A stretch of 64,000 nt of DNA from Maribacter forsetii DSM 18668 (GTDB lineage Bacteria > Bacteroidota > Bacteroidia > Flavobacteriales > Flavobacteriaceae). The DNA is taken from NCBI RefSeq assembly GCF_000744105.1, contig NZ_JQLH01000001.1, positions 2,480,001 through 2,544,000 of the forward strand, in the 5' to 3' direction. Shown in pieces: positions 61,772 through 64,000 of the stretch. A model generated the notes under the pieces. That model did no database searches. It had not been told where the DNA came from and worked only from the letters and a program-made list of their open reading frames with translations. Positions within the stretch are counted from its first letter, which is position 1, and every line of letters starts with the position of its first letter. The translations under genes were made by a program, and so were the position numbers.

Positions 61772-62770
61772 ATGTGGTTCGAAGAATTGACAGGATTTAA
61801 AGAAATATCACCTGAATATGTACGTGATAATATCAATATTGACGGACAGAATTTAATTTCTAAAGTCAATAATAAATCCTATCAATTCGGGTCGTTAGAA
61901 GTTGTTTCCTTAGGACAATTAAGGAAACAACAAACTTTTAATAACAGCATTAGCAAAATAAAGGTCTCTGAAGTTGTTGCCGACATACAAGAATTACATG
62001 CCAACCCTAGAAATGAGCACGCGCTATTTCAAGCGGCATCCCAGTTTAATTTACTGGAAATGGTTGGTCCAGAAGTTTCTCCTAAAGCGGGAGTAGGTAT
62101 TTATGAAAATGACTTTACCCAAGGTCCGGCATGCGCCATAGCTTGTGGTGCAGGCACCATATATAGAAATTACTTTGTGCCGGTAAATGATCAAATCGGA
62201 CAAACAGGTACATATCAGATCGATTGTTTAGATTCGATCGGTAAAGAGCTTAATAATGAGGAGCTACAATTGTGGGAAATGACTAATGGTTATGCTGTTT
62301 TAAGTCTAGAAGGTTTGCTCAGTATTAATAAGCAAATAGGAAGTTTTACAGATGCCCAAAGGGAGTTTCTAAAGGGTAAACTAAAGGTTGGTACACAATG
62401 GAATACAGAAGTAACATTGACGGATAAAAAACAAATTGTATCTCAAATATATTGTTCTGCATTGCCCGTTGGATATTCGCATATCGAATCCTATTATTGG
62501 GAGAATTTTGCTCGAATAATTTTAGAAGCTACCTATGAAGCTACTTTACATACGGCTTTAGTGAATCTTAAAAACAACAATTCTAATAAAGTATTTTTGA
62601 CCTTAGTAGGGGGTGGAGCATTTGGTAATGATTTAGATTGGATACTAGATTCATTGTTCAAAGCACTAGAGAAATTTAAGAATTCGCCATTAGATGTGAC
62701 TATCGTAAGTTACGGCAGCTCAAACCATATATTGAAACAAGAAATAGAGAATTTCAACAGAAAGAATTAG
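61772..62770 (+). CDS. NAD-salvage-operon protein of unknown function, possibly macrodomain-like
   Basis: I cannot name a family with certainty. The 332-residue cytosolic protein has HANPRNEHALFQAASQFNLLEM and VGIYENDFTQGPACAIACGAGTIYRNYFVP in the first half. Late in the protein, KVFLTLVGGGAFGNDLDWI resembles the Gly-rich phosphate loop of macrodomain (ADP-ribose-binding) proteins. Its position, 10 bp after nadV and 3 bp before the PRPP synthetase-like gene, makes a role in NAD or ADP-ribose metabolism likely. An ADP-ribose-binding or -hydrolysing enzyme would fit the ligand of NrtR. This reading rests on motif resemblance alone. Confidence 0.6.
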   Translation: MWFEELTGFKEISPEYVRDNINIDGQNLISKVNNKSYQFGSLEVVSLGQLRKQQTFNNSISKIKVSEVVADIQELHANPRNEHALFQAASQFNLLEMVGPEVSPKAGVGIYENDFTQGPACAIACGAGTIYRNYFVPVNDQIGQTGTYQIDCLDSIGKELNNEELQLWEMTNGYAVLSLEGLLSINKQIGSFTDAQREFLKGKLKVGTQWNTEVTLTDKKQIVSQIYCSALPVGYSHIESYYWENFARIILEATYEATLHTALVNLKNNNSNKVFLTLVGGGAFGNDLDWILDSLFKALEKFKNSPLDVTIVSYGSSNHILKQEIENFNRKN

Positions 62771-62773
62771 CAT

Positions 62774-63538
62774 ATGAAATACGAAATTAAAAAATTTAAA
62801 GACGGACAAGTAGCTGCTAAAATAATTGAAGGCGGAGATATTCATATTAAAATTAGAGGGAACAGTTATGAAGATTTGTTCAGAGCTGCTGCTATCAAAG
62901 AAGCCTGGGATGCTGAAAATGCGACTAATAAAACAGCCATAGCTAAACTCACCATATTTTGCCTAATTGGGCAACGATCAGATAGACGATTTAATAAAGG
63001 AGAATCATTCGATTTAAAAGTCATTTGTAAGTTTATCAATGACATGAAGTTTGATTCCGTTGCCATCTTACATCCGCATAGTCCTATTTCATTGGCATTA
63101 ATTGATAATTCAGAGAAAATATCTCATTTCGATTTTGTTGAAAAAGCATATAACCAAATAGGTAACCCAGTATTAGTGAGTCCAGATGCTGGTGCGTATA
63201 AAACGACCCATGAAATTGCCGAAAAACTAAATGCTGATTTAGTACCCTCCAATAAAGTACGGGTAGATGGCGCTCCGGTGATTAGTATACAAGGTGATGT
63301 AAAGGACAAACAATGCCTAATTGTTGACGATTTAGCCGATGGAGGCAGAACATTCAAATTTTTGGCGGAAGCTTTGAAAAAACAAGGTGCCGCAAAGGTT
63401 TATTTATATGTTACACACGCCCAATTCAACTATGGTTTTGATGAACTCAAAGAAACCATTGACCATATTTATTGCACCAATAGCTATAAGGATATTGATG
63501 ATGACTATGTTACTCAATATAAACTCGCCAGTCTATAA
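62774..63538 (+). CDS. Ribose-phosphate pyrophosphokinase-like (phosphoribosyltransferase fold) protein
   Basis: The 254-residue protein has LIGQRSDRRFNKGESFDLKVI in the ATP-binding part, VLVSPDAGAYKTTHEIAEKL and the PRPP-binding loop QCLIVDDLADGGRTFKFLAEAL. This is the PRPP synthetase layout, but about 60 residues shorter than the usual 310-320. In NAD-salvage operons such short Prs proteins accompany nadV and should supply PRPP for it. It is the last gene of the NrtR-controlled operon. Confidence 0.85.
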   Translation: MKYEIKKFKDGQVAAKIIEGGDIHIKIRGNSYEDLFRAAAIKEAWDAENATNKTAIAKLTIFCLIGQRSDRRFNKGESFDLKVICKFINDMKFDSVAILHPHSPISLALIDNSEKISHFDFVEKAYNQIGNPVLVSPDAGAYKTTHEIAEKLNADLVPSNKVRVDGAPVISIQGDVKDKQCLIVDDLADGGRTFKFLAEALKKQGAAKVYLYVTHAQFNYGFDELKETIDHIYCTNSYKDIDDDYVTQYKLASL

Positions 63539-63619
63539 GATTGCTACTTACCAATCATTTTAAAATGAACTAGACATAAAAATTAATCTAAAAGATTTGT
63601 CAACGCACAACTAAAAACG

Positions 63620-64000
63620 CTAGCCACCCACTACCCAAGATCGGGCTGTGCTAAGTAAGGTTTTCTTCTCTTCTAGTGAACGTTTCAATGGTAATTGAGC
63701 TAAACCTATTAAACGACGTAAAACCTCCATACCCGCAAATTCTCGCATTAGTGATTTATTTATTGGGCGTTGATAACCTTCTATGACTTCTTCTAATATA
63801 CTAGTATTACCTGTTGCCATAAAAAGATGAGCCGCCATGACTCCTAGATCAAATTCTGCGAACCCTAAAAAACTAAACTCGGGATCTAAAACAAATATTT
63901 CATCTTGTTTACACATCCAACTGCCAGGGTAATAATCGCCATGTAGCAATACGCCACCTGTTGTAGTCAAATACAATTTTCCAAGAACAGCTATTTTTTC
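63620..64000 (-). CDS. APH-family small-molecule kinase, 3' part
   Basis: The frame is open to the window edge, so the N-terminus is missing. The visible 126 residues include the catalytic loop VLLHGDYYPGSWM (His-Gly-Asp) and FVLDPEFSFLGFAEFDLGVMAAH, in which DPE-F carries the metal ligand. The pattern resembles 5-methylthioribose kinase and related phosphotransferases more than antibiotic kinases. The link to the MTA nucleosidase at 2819 is too distant to mean an operon. The substrate is undetermined. Confidence 0.7.
   Translation of the reverse strand, partial: EKIAVLGKLYLTTTGGVLLHGDYYPGSWMCKQDEIFVLDPEFSFLGFAEFDLGVMAAHLFMATGNTSILEEVIEGYQRPINKSLMREFAGMEVLRRLIGLAQLPLKRSLEEKKTLLSTARSWVVGG

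Noticed and set aside
1..64000. Prophage, insertion sequence, integron or tRNA-linked island
   Set aside because: No transposase, integrase, phage structural gene, terminal repeats or tRNA-like cloverleaf was found; the genes look like ordinary chromosomal and metal-response content.

Overview
The window is a chromosomal segment of a marine-type member of the Flavobacteriaceae (phylum Bacteroidota). This is inferred from the AT-rich sequence, the many lipoproteins with acidic residues right after the lipid cysteine, the TonB-dependent receptors, the FecI/FecR regulation, the near absence of Shine-Dalgarno sequences, and promoters of the TTG-N(17-23)-TAnnTTTG type. I see no rRNA, tRNA, CRISPR, phage or insertion sequence.

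Left part (1-29.7 kb). A broken arylsulfotransferase-like end opens the window. It is followed by a Gly-rich secreted protein, a purine permease overlapping an exported MTA/SAH nucleosidase, an EF-hand lipoprotein, a beta-propeller lipoprotein, a FadH-type 2,4-dienoyl-CoA reductase and an outer-membrane barrel protein. Next is a minus-strand block made of an ECF sigma factor, FecR, a TonB receptor, a vanadium-haloperoxidase-like lipoprotein and a di-haem peroxidase. An NhaC-family transporter lies behind a SAM-clan riboswitch, so it is probably a methionine transporter. A class C beta-lactamase-like lipoprotein, a SPOR-like protein, a response regulator and a TPR histidine kinase follow. The part ends with an operon of ABC ATPase, TonB receptor and two DUF3526-type permeases, in which the receptor carries an in-frame stop 39 codons before its natural end.

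Centre (29.9-45.7 kb). This looks like a zinc-limitation island organised around a Fur/Zur-type repressor. Three near-identical 9-3-9 inverted repeats overlap promoter elements: two between zur and the divergent merC-like gene, and one in front of a small CxxC protein and a ZnuD-like receptor. The rightward genes encode a MerC-like membrane protein, GTP cyclohydrolase I, an LCIB-type carbonic anhydrase, an unknown protein, a PhoX-type phosphatase, two COG0523 metallochaperone GTPases, a MacB-like ABC system with a His-rich periplasmic loop, and a DUF3299-like protein. After these come the CxxC protein, the receptor and three DUF4625-type surface lipoproteins. A second copy of the small CxxC protein sits downstream of zur, ahead of the ABC/TonB operon. 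Together they read as zinc capture at the surface, uptake, intracellular allocation and replacement or backup of zinc enzymes.

Right part (45.9-64 kb). This holds a PoxB-type pyruvate oxidase with a flavodoxin-like protein and a small membrane protein, a DUF5995 gene with no ordinary start codon, a 1075-residue BNR-repeat exported protein, a 54-residue Lacal_2735-type protein and a flavin amine oxidase-like protein. A TPP-riboswitch-controlled thiamine operon (thiS, a thiE-like gene, thiE, thiG, thiH; no thiC) follows. The last system is an NAD-salvage operon headed by NrtR: a deoxyribosyltransferase-like protein, nicotinamide phosphoribosyltransferase, an unknown Gly-loop protein and a PRPP synthetase-like protein, with matching NrtR-type palindromes before nrtR and before the operon. 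A partial APH-type kinase closes the window.
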